From Sinonovacula constricta (taxonomy: Eukaryota > Mollusca > Bivalvia > Cardiida > Solecurtidae), in NCBI GenBank assembly GCA_007844125.1, contig CM017556.1:83233251-83297250 (forward strand): a stretch of DNA of 64,000 nt, given 5' to 3'. The translations under genes were made by a program, and so were the position numbers. Under the pieces are notes generated by a model. That model did no database searches, was not told the DNA's origin, and saw only the letters and a list, made by a program, of their open reading frames with translations. Below are positions 23,701 to 31,950 of the stretch, in pieces (the first letter of the stretch is position 1; each line of letters opens with the position of its first letter).

Positions 23701-26700
23701 AAGAAATTATGCAAGATTATTATGAGGTGTCATGTTATGAAATAATAACGAAGGAATCAAAAAACAAACCAGGCGATAATAGAGCGTAATGCAAGAAAAC
23801 ACGCATGCAAGGTTATCAAATCTGTTGAATTAAAATTTGATAATTTTTATATTTGATTAGTATCAGATGTTACGTTTGATAGACATTTTAGTAATACAAA
23901 TGTCGGAATGAAATGGTAAATTCCGGCGTTGTCCATACAAAAGACCATCAGATAAACTATAAAACACAGTATCATAATATAAACAAACCCCGCACAACCC
24001 CGCACAACTGTCAACTACTATCGGAACAGCTTGTTACATTGTTACTAGCATACATTCATTCTTAATTGAGCGGTGTCTCTTACGGAATGCATTTTTATTG
24101 GAACAATAGGGGATGGGGACGTGTAGCAGTCAATAACAGGAAATCCCAGCTGAACTGCGAGACCTTTTTCAGTCAAAAGAACCGAGAATTCCAATTTATC
24201 AGTGTAGCTTGCAACAATAAAGTGTATTAATAGGAATTAGCAGCTGTTTGGAAGGGCTTGTTTAATGAAGGCAATCGAGTATGCCGAGGTTAACAATACA
24301 GCTTGTAATTACATAGATGAAGCAAACATCGAGGAAGAAAGCAGAGCAGCAGATAGTCTAGTTCTAATCCTAGTTACGCTTTGTTTCTCTCACATATTTA
24401 TGAAATGAATCGCTAGTTTAATGGACTGTTTAGTTCCCAGGAGATTCATTTTCTTATCTAAAGTACATGCTCTTTGCGGCGCCATTAATGGCTCAATTCC
24501 TTGCTCATTCTTGTTATATGCTAAAAGACTAATATGAGGGGTGGCATGATTTGGTAAAATAAAATACCGTTTCTAGAAGAAGATTAGTAGCCTAATCAAT
24601 TATCAGCCTTTACCAGCTTAGCCCCCACCCCCCACTTTACGAAAGAATTCTAAGTTGAGATCTTGCTCAAACAAATTAGTTGATTGCACAAACATTGAAA
24701 ATTAGTATTTTAACACTTAATACAACAACTGTTCCAAATGAGAAACTACGGAATTGTCACAATGAGTGTCTTTGAAGAATGTTTTTTGCAGCAAAAAAAT
24801 ATCATTATAAAACTAAAATTCCCATGGTCATTGTTATCATTGTCGTCATCATCAATATAATCGCCATCGTCATGATCCTGATCATGATCATCATCATCAG
24901 CAGCAGCAGCAGCATTAGATGCCATCGTCATTGTCATCATCATCGCCTCTCCAGCAGCAACATCATTATCATCAGCAGCATCATAATTAGTATAAGTCTA
25001 GAATGGCGCTCCAATCGAGTCACTTGCTGTGCAACTTTGTAAAGAGACCTTACAATTCTTATTATGAAACTGCGATAGAGTATCGAAAGTCGAATTAAAA
25101 ATTTACATTTCGTTAAAAGAAATAAAGATATAATTTATTTCGAAAGCCTACATTCCTTTTAAAATCCTATTAAGGGTCCATCTATCAGTGTCAAGAACAT
25201 AAAAGGCGATACATCGACATTCCATAGTGACTACGTACCACATTGTAACTAACGGTGAACTTTCAACCCATATCAAGTAAACTTTGTTTTCCTACGCTGC
25301 AAACTACGAACTTTTAACCTGCGGCTCACGAATTTTTATCGGACTTAGGAAGTTTTAAACAGAGTCCTACTAAGCATTCCACTAGCGCATCCAGCCCCCC
25401 CCCCCTAAAATTCCCGGACTATACATTTATTGACGCAATAGAATAGCATGTTTAAACGTGAAAATACTTATATTTCTTATTTATAAACATATTATTACCA
25501 ATTAAAATACAAGATTTATTAGTCAAACACAAACAGATCTAGTTTCAAAAATATCTCGACGCCACATTGTGGTTTCAGTTTAGGTAGGTGTTCACTCTGT
25601 CATTAATTATTTTAGTATTTAAACATTCCACTGCGTCTTTTCGTAATTCCGCAATTTAAACTTGCCGCTAATTAAACTTTTCCTGATTGGTCAACAATTA
25701 TGGTAGCGCATGCTAAACATGCGAAACTCCAAAAGACAATGCGGAATTTTTAGCAAAAAAGATGAAGAAAGCAGGTCAGAGTTTCTGATCTTATTTTTTT
25801 CTTTGGAATCATTGTAAAGTTTGTGTATGCAATTTAGATAGAAGTTCTGAGAAATCAGCTGAGTAGGCCTACGTACATGTACTTCAGATCTATCATTATC
25901 ATACCCGATATATTAATGATTTACTGTAAAACCCCTGTAGTTCTGAAACCATTATTGCTTATGTATTATGCAATTATTGTTATAAATTATATAGTATCGA
26001 TATATTGAACATTAAAAAAGTCTCCCAAATATAGCAAAACAACTTCGGAAAGTATGAAAATAAATGATTTTAGCAAGCATTTATCAATTTTGGTAGCTGT
26101 TCTTGACAAAACATAATTAAAATTACCCCCCCCCCCCCCCTACACACACACACAGCAAGAAATCCTGGATCCGCCACTGCATACAACAGGATATAGGTTG
26201 AAAGTGAAAATCCCGATTATTTGGCATCCCGATTGTAAGAAAAGGTTCCGCTATACCTATTGCAAAATCTCTTGCAATAAATATTAACAGAAGCTTTGTA
26301 CGCATATTAAAACTTATAACTTAAACTTTGTTTGACTTTGTTTGACTGTCCACAAAAAGGCTAATGCAAGCAAGGTGGAGTTAATATCTAGGTCAACTAT
26401 GGACCTAGAAGGTACTTTGATAACACGTTCACATTACATGTATTTCAATCTTACGCCCATTCACAATCTCGGTCACTGTCCGTTACATGAAATACAATCA
26501 ACGGAATAAAAGTACATCCGAATAAAAATAACATTGTCCACTCGGATTGAGCTAAAGAAAGAGCGAGATGTAACGATTATAGCATCTTCATGGATGCGCT
26601 TGATCAATCGGAACACCTCGGATAATTCACGAATCATCTCTCGCATGTATGTAGGTAGTCGGATTACCTCGGCCATTTCCCTAAATGGGACTTCTTTTGT

Positions 26701-28385
26701 GACAGACGTCAAAACACAGATGGCAGCTCGGACGACAGCTCACTATAGTACGATGCCCGTAAAACTTCAATTTGTGGCTGCTTCAAATTTAAATTATCCA
26801 AGTTAAATTTACCCGACCCGACGCATCTAAGACACAGCTGTCAAACAACGCCATTGTGTATGTTTTGTGCGAACTACATTTTAAGCATATTCTTCCGCCT
26901 TCCGACGTACGAAACGATCGTGATTTCACTAAGTATCATTGCACCAGATACATCCGAGGGATGACTGTCCCGACGGAATTACCCGAGGAGTTCCGATTGT
27001 GCGCTTAATATCGAGCAATAAATATCAAAGCACTATCGGTTTGTAAGTTGTTTTGTTTTTTTACAATACACACATACTTGTGTTGATCAAACTGGTCTTA
27101 TATTTAGACTAAACTATCTTAAAAGATGGTTTCAAATAAAGCATTGCTTGATTGTGATGTCCATTGTAAGGGCGTTATACCACTACAATAATCCTTACGT
27201 TATCTGGAAATAGTGTTTAATGGAAGCTGACACAGTGCTGAAATTTATGAGATAACATTATTTGAACAACTGGCATTATATCATTATTACTTAGATGCTA
27301 ATTGCTATGGATCGAACTACACATGCAGCTGCTTGTGCGTTAGCAAAACAAGCCATTCCACGAATGTGAGAAAGTCTTAGGATTAAGAACCCCCCCCCCC
27401 CTTAAGAAATCTCCCTGACCGCGAAACTAGCACTCCATTTTGGATGGGCAGCGCAAGATTTTTCTTACTCGGACGAAAACCCTTCCTAAAAATTTCCTAC
27501 CTAGCTAGAAATCATACCGCGAATTTTTCAGACATTTTACTTAAATAATCACGATGTCTCTGTTGTGTTTAAAATCAGTTTTTGTCAATTACACTGGTGT
27601 TAAGGAGTTAGAAAAGCGCTTTGAGAAATCAGGTCTTTGTCCTGGTAGAAAAGGTGATGATTTTTTTCCTCCGGAAGTAAAATTACAGAAGGGTTTTCGT
27701 CCGGCCTTTTCAAAAATAGCGGAAAGGCATTGTCCATGAGGATTTTTTGGTCCGGAAACCATAAAGGGAGGTTATGAAGTAAAGGTTAAGACCTCACCTG
27801 ATTCCCAAAGACACCTATAGATGTTGCCGTCGACACCTGGTTTGGACCAAACCACGTAGCGGCCAATTGCGCTGGAATTCCTAGGATGAAAATCTGCGCA
27901 ATTGCACAGATCGTCTGCGCAAACATTATCAGGGCAAATCTATCCTGGGCTATACAAGCACATTTTATCCAGGCACCAAGCGCGTTCAAAAAAGCGCCAC
28001 ATATCAACGTTATTCGTAATCCTTTCTTCTCAAGAAGCCACGTGGCTGGAAATATTAAGGGGATATACGACAACATGTATATCATAGACAGCCAGTCGAT
28101 GGCGGTTTCTTGTTGAAAAGAGTCTTCCGGAAGACTTTCGTTGTAGAAACGAATCACAACGTTGGCAATGATATTCAGATGGATCCACTGGTAGGCGTTG
28201 CTGAAGGAATAGGCTACAAAAAGGAGCAGCATAAACCATCGACGTTTGTATTCTCGGGGTTCCATTAAGGGGTCAACGTTGACAATCTTCGTCGGCGCCG
28301 TCGGGTCAATCGGGCTAGCCGGCGGCAACAGTTGGTCAGCACCGCTCTCCGGTCGAGCGCCATCCTCGTTACCTAACTTAGACAT
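8348..28385 (-). CDS. FLVCR: FLVCR-family major facilitator transporter, 10 coding exons, 493 aa
   Basis: Complete coding region, joined from ten exons (listed separately). All introns are GT-AG, all phases fit and no internal stop occurs. The product is a 12-span major facilitator protein of the plasma or organelle membrane. FLVCR1/2 relatives were first described in haem transport and more recently as choline/ethanolamine transporters; which substrate applies here cannot be read from sequence. Visible hallmarks: cytoplasmic N-terminus (1-48); first span with [10 protein letters not shown] at 62-71, whose Trp67 corresponds to the tryptophan I recall as ligand-contacting in human FLVCRs; the [19 protein letters not shown] block at 178-196; [17 protein letters not shown] at 289-305; and [20 protein letters not shown] at 389-408. 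The C-terminus is short and charged. Length is slightly below human FLVCR1 (about 555) and FLVCR2 (about 526). The ATG at 28385 is chosen because it follows an acceptor (tttcag, AG at 28395-28394) by eight bases. An upstream in-frame ATG at 28502 lies in the presumed intron. The gene looks intact. Confidence 0.95.
9273..9316 (-). CDS. FLVCR: FLVCR-family gene, exon 9 (codons 457-471)
   Basis: Acceptor ggtctgcag (AG at 9318-9317), donor AGG|GTGAGT (9273/9272), phase 0. A 44-base micro-exon encoding [14 protein letters not shown], which matches in type the basic juxtamembrane segment (xLIKxDLRRQ) after the last span of vertebrate FLVCRs. Confidence 0.85.
9962..10073 (-). CDS. FLVCR: FLVCR-family gene, exon 8 (codons 420-457)
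   Basis: Acceptor ctttcag (AG at 10075-10074), donor ACAT|GTACGT (9962/9961), ending one base into codon 457. It encodes [16 protein letters not shown], the end of span 11, a short loop, and span 12 ([14 protein letters not shown]). Reading on past the donor stays open, but the phase with exon 9 and the family sequence support this junction. Confidence 0.88.
10295..10535 (-). mobile_element. SINE family C copy in intron 7
   Basis: The tail-side block gcgacgtctagctatttttt, the central cctcgatcgggactcgaacc (B-box on the minus strand) and a tRNA-like head ending near aaccatttgaccatgtga (10508-10525) are in family order. The anticodon-arm region is diverged. Confidence 0.6.
10585..10740. mobile_element. 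MITE family D, left-end fragment
   Basis: Begins gcggtatctgacagtttgcc and continues with the family left half up to cagatcgcgaaaataac. The right half is missing; an AT-rich tract with a long (AT)n run follows instead. Confidence 0.5.
10772..10896. repeat. (AT)n and (AAAT)n microsatellite
   Basis: Two (TA)n runs separated by a short aggcatgtgtttaaataaat segment. The repeated unit atatataggcatgt suggests a small local duplication. It lies in intron 7 of the FLVCR-family gene. Confidence 0.95.
11640..12115. repeat. 31-bp minisatellite
   Basis: About 15 imperfect copies of a unit that begins ggaactacctttattcgctg and ends accctaagcaa. Some units are truncated, and a hybrid of shortened units recurs at 11784 and 11898. 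The reverse-complement array is at 31455-31950. Confidence 0.9.
12181..12395 (+). mobile_element. tRNA-derived SINE, family C, with full head
   Basis: The head gcgcccgtggcatagtggaa contains an A-box (tggcatagtgg). After a long variable-arm-like region comes the B-box ggctcaagtcc, so a Ser- or Leu-type tRNA ancestor is likely. The body carries agctgacttgcggtgcgccg and gttctaccccgc. The tail ends near the gacgttaaccattaatgatc repeats. It is the best family C reference copy here. Confidence 0.75.
12691..12796 (-). CDS. FLVCR: FLVCR-family gene, exon 7 (codons 384-419)
   Basis: Acceptor tttattcag (AG at 12798-12797), donor CAG|GTACTA (12691/12690), phase 0. It encodes [20 protein letters not shown] and [15 protein letters not shown], one of the most conserved parts of FLVCR proteins. 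It is short and crosses no long open frame, so it is easily missed. Confidence 0.93.
13199..13500 (-). mobile_element. tRNA-derived SINE, family A, in intron 6
   Basis: Reading on the minus strand: a head beginning gacctggtagcgcaatcggt, the body, and a tail ending in ..gataaacccaataaac. The B-box is partly damaged (ggttcattcgc). It is antisense-neutral, being on the same strand as the FLVCR-family transcript. Confidence 0.8.
13551..13661 (-). CDS. FLVCR: FLVCR-family gene, exon 6 (codons 347-384)
   Basis: Acceptor ctgttgcag (AG at 13663-13662), donor CTTGG|GTAAAT (13551/13550), ending two bases into codon 384. It encodes span 9 ([18 protein letters not shown]) and the first half of span 10 ([12 protein letters not shown]). 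A family A SINE begins 51 bases into the following intron. Confidence 0.92.
14640..14740. repeat. (CTTT)n microsatellite
   Basis: A near-perfect cttt tetranucleotide array followed by ccttcctt variants, in intron 5 of the FLVCR-family gene. On the transcribed strand it is (AAAG)n. Confidence 0.95.
14915..15018 (-). CDS. FLVCR: FLVCR-family gene, exon 5 (codons 313-347)
   Basis: Acceptor tgtccccag (AG at 15020-15019), donor TTCAA|GTAAGA (14915/14914), ending two bases into codon 347. It encodes [20 protein letters not shown] and the [12 protein letters not shown] segment, i.e. span 8 and the loop after it, with the Gly-rich packing and D-K-T-K signature of the family. Confidence 0.92.
15140..15575. 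repeat. 40-bp tandem array in intron 4
   Basis: About ten copies of a 40-base unit containing taacatttgctatggttatt and tgacatttgatacggtaatt; the two 20-base halves resemble each other, so the unit itself arose by duplication. Decayed relatives (tacggtaatttgacatatac-like) continue to about 16800. Confidence 0.9.
15576..16800. repeat. Decayed flank of the 40-bp array
   Basis: Recurrent but irregular motifs such as gtaatttggcatatactacg and gtaatttgacac suggest old, diverged units of the same array. No exon or transposon terminus is seen in the interval. Confidence 0.5.
16834..16901 (-). CDS. FLVCR: FLVCR-family gene, exon 4 (codons 290-312)
   Basis: Acceptor actatacag (AG at 16903-16902), donor CCG|GTAAGT (16834/16833), ending in phase 0. 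A 68-base micro-exon encoding [18 protein letters not shown], a stretch typical of FLVCR proteins (GxxxGxxY..TLLN-like). Confidence 0.9.
17390..17560. repeat. (CAT)n microsatellite in intron 3
   Basis: Imperfect cat/atc trinucleotides over about 170 bases. Translations give poly-Asp or poly-Met frames on the minus strand that are not genes. Confidence 0.92.
17598..17735 (-). CDS. FLVCR: FLVCR-family gene, exon 3 (codons 244-290)
   Basis: Acceptor atcatccag (AG at 17737-17736), donor ACG|GTGAGT (17598/17597). It encodes the central cytoplasmic loop with the Pro-rich [13 protein letters not shown], then the start of span 7 ([10 protein letters not shown]). A (CAT)n microsatellite begins about 40 bases into the following intron. 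Confidence 0.92.
17881..18345. mobile_element. MITE family D copy in intron 2, abutting a satellite
   Basis: Left end aaaggtggtaaccgacagtt, right end ctgtcagacagcaccttta. The E-box accacgtgacca lies near 18048-18060 and the gtcgacatctatttttag block follows, so the interior is in reverse orientation to the copy at 1447. The right end runs directly into the 53-bp satellite. Confidence 0.65.
18330..19102. repeat. 53-bp satellite array, left block
   Basis: About 14 units of 53 bases with landmarks accaactttaaatccttagc, cacgtgtataaccataatta and aataactacagac. Units differ mainly in cacgtg versus caattg. The array continues at 20525 after an insertion. Confidence 0.95.
19104..20520. mobile_element. 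Helentron/HINE-like element with 145-bp tandem core
   Basis: It interrupts the 53-bp satellite. Left end: a perfect hairpin gggccatgatggccc (19110-19124) followed by gctcacctga (19131-19140). Right end: a perfect hairpin gagcacgttgtgctc (20495-20509) overlapped by tcaggtgagc (20508-20517), the exact inverse of the left motif, and then ctaa. The core is seven units of 145 bases (landmarks at 19405, 19550, 19695, 19840, 19985, 20130, 20275) carrying tttgacctagtgacctactt. No protein is encoded. Subterminal inverted repeats, hairpins at both ends, a tandem core and a CTRR-like 3' end fit the non-autonomous Helitron-like (HINE) group, or the pearl-type elements described in bivalves; this class call is inference. 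Confidence 0.7.
20404..20470. repeat. (GACGGAC)n short repeat in the element's 3' part
   Basis: gacgacggacaacggacgac-like heptamers just before the right hairpin. The second copy of the element (37466-38090) keeps one degenerate unit (gacgcacaacggacgaag) at the same place, so the tract is a native part of the family. Confidence 0.8.
20525..21488. repeat. 53-bp satellite array, right block
   Basis: About 18 more units of the satellite. The last four or five (from 21260) are nearly identical (gtgaataaacataattcaat variant), indicating recent local amplification at this edge. Inner units are more diverged. Confidence 0.95.
22285..22604 (-). mobile_element. tRNA-derived SINE, family A, in intron 2
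   Basis: Minus-strand copy with a head gacctggtagcgcaatcggt near its right end, a B-box region altered to ggtccgatcc-like, and a gaacaaacaagcaaacaagc-like tail at the left. Confidence 0.8.
22951..23348. mobile_element. MITE family E copy 1 (MULE-like)
   Basis: Terminal inverted repeats caatcggaacacctcggata / (right, reversed) caatcggaactcctcgggta extend imperfectly for about 50 bases. Flanks atgcaatta (22942-22950) and atgcaatga (23349-23357) match at 8 of 9 positions. It ends about 125 bases from FLVCR exon 2, inside intron 1. It has no coding capacity. Confidence 0.8.
23472..23613 (-). CDS. FLVCR: FLVCR-family gene, exon 2 (codons 197-244)
   Basis: Acceptor cttgcag (AG at 23615-23614), donor CTAA|GTAAGT (23472/23471), ending one base into codon 244. 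It encodes [16 protein letters not shown], completing span 5, then a short polar loop, then the span [16 protein letters not shown]. Confidence 0.93.
23620..26590. other. Intron 1 of the FLVCR-family gene, mostly unremarkable
   Basis: AT-rich sequence without supported exons. It contains a degenerate (ATC)n/(CAG)n tract at 24828-24985, C-runs at 25396 and 26127 next to a CA run, and no complete transposon that I could delimit. Confidence 0.5.
24828..24985. repeat. Degenerate (ATC)n / (CAG)n microsatellite
   Basis: Mixed atc and cag/agc trinucleotides. The poly-Ile/Ser and poly-Asp frames across it are artefacts. Confidence 0.85.
26605..26999. mobile_element. MITE family E copy 2 (MULE-like)
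   Basis: Same terminal inverted repeats as copy 1 (caatcggaacacctcggata .. tacccgaggagttccgattg). The direct repeats tgcgcttgat (26595-26604) and tgcgcttaat (27000-27009) match at 9 of 10 positions. The interior is homologous to copy 1 throughout. Confidence 0.85.
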
Positions 28386-28393
28386 GAGGGCGC
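27798..28393 (-). CDS. FLVCR: FLVCR-family gene, exon 1 (first coding exon; codons 1-196)
   Basis: Acceptor tttcag ends at 28394. Eight bases of leader precede the ATG at 28385. The donor is CAG|GTGAGG (27798/27797), phase 0. It encodes the hydrophilic N-terminus and roughly spans 1-5, ending in the conserved GVFGNQ. It is by far the largest exon. At least one upstream noncoding exon is implied by the acceptor. Confidence 0.93.
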
Positions 28394-28678
28394 CTGAAAC
28401 GAGAAATGGTACCTTTAATGTGTTAACAATATGATTACTATTTTGAAATGTTGCGATAAAATTATACGTACCGATAATTAATACACAGTCTACGCATACC
28501 ATCGTTGTTGAACATAACGATATGGTCCCTTAAATGATACATTATAACTATTTGGAGGTTAAGGAAAATATCTTTTTTAAAGTTTGCACACGCAAAAGGT
28601 ATCACTTTATTATTACTGAATTTAAAGATGAAAGTTGAAACACATATGCATGCAAATGTACCACGCATGCGCGCGCAC

Positions 28679-28725
28679 ACTCTCTCTCACACACACACAC
28701 ACACGCACGAACGCACACACACACG

Positions 28726-28756
<31 letters not shown>

Positions 28757-28771
28757 ATACACACACACACC
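28679..28771. repeat. (CA)n / (GC)n microsatellite
   Basis: Alternating purine-pyrimidine tract of CA repeats with embedded gcgcgcgc, a classic Z-DNA-prone sequence. It lies about 290 bases upstream of FLVCR exon 1 on the transcribed side. Confidence 0.95.
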
Positions 28772-29177
28772 GCAACCTCAAAATAAATAATCTGATTAGA
28801 TGCATTTCTTTTCGTTTCATCACTGAGGTTTAAAAGAATTTTGCTTTTTTTAAATAGAAATAAAAACTTGACAAAATGTGCCCAAATTACCTTATAAAGG
28901 ATGACCGCGCAGACAATTTGTTTCTTAATTGTCGATGTGATATGATATGATTTGATATTTTTAATAAAACTTATTTCTAGCATATACTTAATGTCGCAAA
29001 TATTAAAACATGTCTATGTATGCTATTGTCATATCGAGAACCATTCAAACCTAACTTATACGTCCCGGCTCATTGCGATACTTAATCTTTGCCCTATGTT
29101 TTGCTTAGAGCGTAAATACTGCTTTGGCGTGACAATGTCCTATTTGAAATATATATACATTACTAATAGATAGTTAC

Positions 29178-29452
29178 CAGACCTGTTAGCGCAATCGGTA
29201 GAGCGTCGGCTCCAGGTACGGAAGGCCCCGGGTTCGATCTCGGGCCGCGACAAACCTAAGTCGTTACAATGGTAGTGGTATAACTCCCTTGCTAACACTC
29301 AAGCAAATATAAGGGTAGTTCCACGACTGGCTGGTTCGGTGTCAGGATAATGTGACTGTGTGTGGTATTCACGGCATGCTATGCACACTGAAGGCAACAC
29401 TATACCTGCTTTTAGTGGACAACGTCTCAAGATAACTGAAATACTGTAGTTG
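29178..29452 (+). mobile_element. tRNA-derived SINE, family A, tail-truncated
   Basis: The head cagacctgttagcgcaatcg, the B-box gggttcgatctc and the body are intact. The copy stops near gataactgaaatactgtag without the aaataaac tail. Confidence 0.8.
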
Positions 29453-30957
29453 TAAAGCCACGTGGTCTACTCGCCGATAAATTATAGGAAAGCACGAGAT
29501 CTCCGCATGGGCTGTCAACTTGATAATGATTAAAAAAATGAAAACATTATGACGTAGCTTCTAATGAAGGCTTCATATAAAAAAAGTGTCTTAAAGTCTC
29601 CTGGAAGAGTTGCTATTTTCAGCATTTACATTTGTCAGGGGACGGGGAGAATTATAAAAGAAAATCAGTATAAACAGCGAACAAAAACAACATCGTTTTC
29701 AATAAAATGATTAGCCCTGTGAAGCCATGTCTTCTGTAAATTGTCTTGTGGACTTGTTAACAATACTAAAAGATTCACGGCTGTATAAAGTCACGTGGTC
29801 CGCACGTGTTCCTGTTAACGACATCTAGCCTTGAACGACTGTCTTCGAGAACATCTGTTGAAGTTTAACTTCGTCTGTTGGCCCGAACGATATCGCTTAC
29901 AACAGCTATATGAAAATTACACGTAACTGTTTCGTATCTTATCGCCATGATAATATTTAACCCGAGTGAACTACATATACTTCTTCGCACAGCGTACAGT
30001 TGTCAATATAATGAAGTAAAACTAAGTCAGTGTATAATTTGTCTTAGATAATTTGTTTAAAATACATTATTATAAACCCCAAATTAAACCAAATTAGGAT
30101 CTGAATACGTGAGCCTCCCTCTAACAATAAGTTCAAAACTAACACACCTCGTATTGCAACTGAAAAATAACACGTTTTTTAAAAATGAATTATCTTACTA
30201 ATAGCTGCACAAAATGTTAACCAAAGCAGAAAACATTTACATACCAAATCATTCAACAGTAAAAACGTAATGTGACCACAAAATAAAAAGTGCAAACAAA
30301 ACATACACAAATATATAACCAAAATAAAACAAATCAGCTGATACGCAATCGCAATATCAGTCTTAATCTTATCTTAATTTTATTTTAACTTATTACCTTA
30401 TTGCAATAATTATCACAAAAATCCAAGTGTTAATCCTGCACTAGATATTAATGCACTGCAGTGTCTATTCTGAGACCGCGGTGGCACTATTGTTCTTGCA
30501 CTCCTTATCGCGAACCTGGCGACACACTGCGAGAGACAGCGCTTGTCGGCGGACCAGGGGACAAAGTTTAAATATACGTCTACGGACACGAAGTCACTTC
30601 ACTACGTTGGAGATGGGAAAATGTCAAAATGTCCGTCGATAAAACTCCGGGCAGCAGTAACCCTGCCTTGGCAAGGCTTGTAATACACGGCAACAACTGC
30701 TTGCATTATTTTCAATAAAGCCCACAATAATAGGATGGCTGAAAGACCTTTTAAGAACGAACACTAAAATACCAAATGAAGCTTGTGAACCTTTCTGCTG
30801 AACAAAAAAGACTGAAAATTCAAAATAAAAGGGATTAGTTTAACATTATGTTGTGTTTTTTTATTATTTTAATGATTAAGTAAGAATATAATAACTTAAA
30901 TTCTTAAATTCAGATGGTGTCGGTCTTATATTGTTATATGTAGATATAAAGGCGGCT
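29453..30957. other. Region upstream of the FLVCR-family gene
   Basis: No coding exon is supported. It includes the candidate promoter described at 30455-30660. The rest is AT-rich. Confidence 0.4.
30455..30660 (-). promoter_or_regulatory. Candidate promoter / leader exon of the FLVCR-family gene
   Basis: A locally CpG-richer stretch in an AT-rich neighbourhood. On the minus strand it has TATATTTAAA at 30576-30567, followed by GC-rich sequence where a start site would fall. It lies 2.1 kb upstream of the first coding exon's acceptor. No convincing splice donor was identified, so this is a positional guess. Confidence 0.25.
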
Positions 30958-31110
30958 TCAAAAACGTTGTTGGCGACGTCCAGCATATTATTGGTGGAGG
31001 TAGACCCCAGACTTATATCTGGGCACAGCCACCGGCGCACTGCAGGTTAGCTGGAAAACCTCCCCACGTGAAAGTTTCTGCTCTGACCGGGACTCGAACC
31101 CACGCGGTGA
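30958..31110 (-). mobile_element. SINE family C fragment
   Basis: Contains ggcgacgtccagcatattat, ccaccggcgcactgcaggtt and the B-box region gaccgggactcgaacccacg (reverse complement of the promoter). The 5' head beyond the B-box is lost. Confidence 0.65.
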
Positions 31111-31174
31111 GGGGCTGAGGAGTTTCACAACGTTGTATTAAACGCTGTGCCTGTTTTTGAAATACACGCACCGA

Positions 31175-31372
31175 CACAATTATGGTCATTACAGAGACGT
31201 CCAGCTATTTTGACTGAGGAAGACTGCAGACAAATGTCTGGGTAGAACCACCAACGCCCCACAGATCACGCAATCAGTCTTTCGTCCCGAACGGGGCTCG
31301 AACCCACGCGGTGAGAGGCTGAGAAGTCAGAGGAGTTATAAGTCGGCGACTCAACCACTACGCCATGGGCGC
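31175..31372 (-). mobile_element. tRNA-derived SINE, family C, with head
   Basis: The tail side (cagagacgtccagctatttt) is left and the tRNA-like head (ending ccactacgccatgggcgcg) is right, with B-box gggctcgaacccacg between. It forms the outer end of the 1-kb composite repeat. Confidence 0.75.
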
Positions 31373-31454
31373 GTTATTAAAAGAGATAAACTGGTTAAAA
31401 AGCATATCATATCACAGTCTTGTTAATTGTAGTAGAATTGCTCCCTTGCATAGG

Positions 31455-31950
31455 GTCAAAGGTAGTTCCTTGCTTAGGGTCAGTGAATAAAGGTAGTTCC
31501 TTGCTCAGGGTCAGCGAATAAAGGTAGTTCTTTGCTTAGGGTCAGCGAATAAAGGTAGTTCTTTGCTAAGGGTCAGTGAATAAAGGTAGTTCCTTGCTCA
31601 GGGTCAGCGAATAAAGGTTGTTCCTTGCTTAGGGTAAGCGAATAAAGGTTGTTCCTTGCTTAGGGTCAGTGAATAAAGGTAGTTCCTTGCTTAGGGTCAG
31701 CGAATAAAGGTAGTTCCTTGCTTAGGGTCAGCAAATAAGGGTTGTTCCTTGCTTAGGGTCAGTGAATAAAGGTAGTTCCTTGCTTAGGGTCAGCGAATAA
31801 AGGTAGTTCTTTGCTTAGGGTCAGCGAATAAAGGTAGTTCCTTGCTTAGGGTCAGCGAATAAAGGTAGTTCCTTGCTTAGGGTCAGCGAATAAAGGTTGT
31901 TCCTTGCTTAGGGTCAGTGAATAAAGGTAGTTTTTGGTTAAGATCAGCAA
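31455..31950. repeat. 31-bp minisatellite (inverse orientation)
   Basis: About 16 units of ttgcttagggtcagcgaata + aaggtagttcc, the reverse complement of the array at 11640-12115. Two unit variants (gtagttcc / gttgttcc) alternate. Confidence 0.92.

Noticed and set aside
27554..27739. 61-codon + strand frame near FLVCR exon 1
   Set aside because: Short, antisense within intron 1, no motif and no splice support.
28386..28502. Upstream in-frame ATG giving a 39-residue longer FLVCR N-terminus
   Set aside because: The extension crosses a good acceptor (tttcag) and has a hydrophobic composition unlike the cytoplasmic N-terminus of the family; kept only as an alternative if transcription starts inside the presumed intron.
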